Below are positions 63,534 through 64,000 of a stretch of 64,000 bases of DNA, one piece after another. Numbering within the stretch: the first letter of the stretch is position 1; the number at the start of each line of letters is the position of its first letter. The DNA comes from Bradyrhizobium erythrophlei. Lineage in GTDB: Bacteria > Pseudomonadota > Alphaproteobacteria > Rhizobiales > Xanthobacteraceae. Under the pieces are notes generated by a model that saw only the letters and a list, made by a program, of their open reading frames with translations, searched no databases and was not told where the DNA came from. Position numbers and translations under genes: made by a program. The stretch spans positions 8,589,001-8,653,000 of the forward strand of contig NZ_LT670818.1 in assembly GCF_900129505.1 (NCBI RefSeq), in the 5' to 3' direction.

Positions 63534-64000
63534 CACGAGGGCTTTCTGGCCGTGACCACGCAACGAATCCCGCGGGGAAACGTGACCGCGCGCGCCATCG
63601 CCTCTTCAACGGCCATAATTGCATGACCGATCGGATTAAGACGAGATGTAGCGCCGATCGCGTTGGTCACATGCTTTTCGCGTTCTGCCGCTGGCTTCGG
63701 ACTGCTTTGCGACAGCTTTTTCGCAAGATAGAAGGCCGGATAGATCAGCGCGCCAAGATAATTTCGGCGTTCGACCTTGAGACCGGCGCCTTCGATCAGC
63801 TTGCACAAGCCGGGCAGAGTATAGCGGCGAAAATGCTGCAGCTGCCGATCATAGTCGTCGAACAATTCAGGACCGGCTGGGACCTCAATGACCGCGACAC
63901 CGCCCGGCTTTAGCATGCGCGCGATATGTCCGGTCGCGGCGACGTCGTCTTCAATGTGCTCAAGGACATTGAGGAGAACCATTGCGTCATAGGTATCCGA
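63533..64000 (-). CDS. SAM-dependent methyltransferase (5' end off window)
   Basis: The visible 156 codons run in frame to the window edge. They hold the post-motif-I part of a class I methyltransferase: YDAMVLLNVLEHIEDDVAAT, then RMLKPGGVAVIEVPAG and FRRYTLPGLCKLIEGAGLKV. The LEHIEDD and LKPGG blocks are diagnostic. It is the first visible gene of the long minus-strand sugar operon. The start codon and SAM motif I lie beyond 64000. Confidence 0.85.
   Translation of the reverse strand, partial: SDTYDAMVLLNVLEHIEDDVAATGHIARMLKPGGVAVIEVPAGPELFDDYDRQLQHFRRYTLPGLCKLIEGAGLKVERRNYLGALIYPAFYLAKKLSQSSPKPAAEREKHVTNAIGATSRLNPIGHAIMAVEEAMARAVTFPRGIRCVVTARKPS

Noticed and set aside
1..64000. tRNA or rRNA genes as island attachment sites
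   Set aside because: I looked for T-loop-like GGTTCGAATCC patterns with matching arms and for rRNA motifs and found none I could support.

Overview
The window looks like a chromosomal segment of a high-GC alphaproteobacterium of the Bradyrhizobium/Rhodopseudomonas type. The reasons are three complete branched-chain-amino-acid-type (HAAT) ABC transporters in 32 kb, the many short palindromic intergenic repeats, IS630-family elements of a rhizobial style, and the codon bias. No rRNA or tRNA gene and no CRISPR array was seen.

Region 1 (1-32.1 kb, GC-rich, core-like). Operon A on the minus strand runs from 6572 down to 1: livK-livH-livM-livG-livF, then a MetE-C-like methyltransferase and a flavin monooxygenase cut by the window edge. 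A lone NAD-binding epimerase-like gene follows (+). Next is a four-gene minus-strand block of unusual membrane/periplasmic proteins: DUF3604 metallo-hydrolase, 377-aa secreted unknown, PpiC-type isomerase and HupE/UreJ-type membrane protein. Then come purU (-), a hemD-like gene (+), and a truncated gmd fragment ending at a repeat. Operon B (+, 16.2-21.2 kb) is livK-H-M-G-F. A GFA-fold gene and a Crp/Fnr regulator follow. Operon C (+, 23.1-32.1 kb) is livG, acyl-CoA synthetase, livH, livM, livK, livF and a PaaK-like CoA ligase, which suggests uptake of an acid coupled to CoA activation. Between the synthetase and livH sits a 0.47-kb element: a DUF559 nuclease gene whose two ends are encoded by flanking inverted REP-like repeats.

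Region 2 (32.1-36.2 kb, more A/T-rich, no recognised function). It begins with an IS630 element. After it come four clusters of a short motif, TATGGCGRAAAT, repeated mostly every 19-22 bp. Each cluster lies at the 3' side of a minus-strand gene or gene remnant. One 218-aa gene family is present three times here (one intact, two decayed), each with its own motif array, and a different 228-aa gene has a fourth array. This repeated array-plus-gene layout is the best candidate for an undescribed system.

Region 3 (36.2-64 kb) is a surface-polysaccharide island. A tight operon encodes an acyl carrier protein, MaoC hydratase, ketoreductase, FkbH-type HAD/GNAT protein and MBOAT acyltransferase, with a convergent SGNH-like membrane protein, as if to build and transfer an acyl group to a glycan. 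After a metallophosphoesterase and a decayed IS630 copy come a methyltransferase, Gmd- and Fcl-like enzymes, a GT2, a TPR-GT4 fusion, an epimerase, IS debris (IS1380, IS3) and another methyltransferase. Finally a long minus-strand operon of overlapping genes (64.0 to 55.4 kb) holds a methyltransferase, GtrA, epimerase, a UDP-glucose-dehydrogenase-like protein lacking the usual catalytic Cys, SDR, Gfo/Idh oxidoreductase, the complete GDP-D-glycero-D-manno-heptose set (hddA, hddC, gmhA, gmhB) and a transaldolase. Together these suggest synthesis of a modified (possibly 6-deoxy) heptose for an LPS or capsule.
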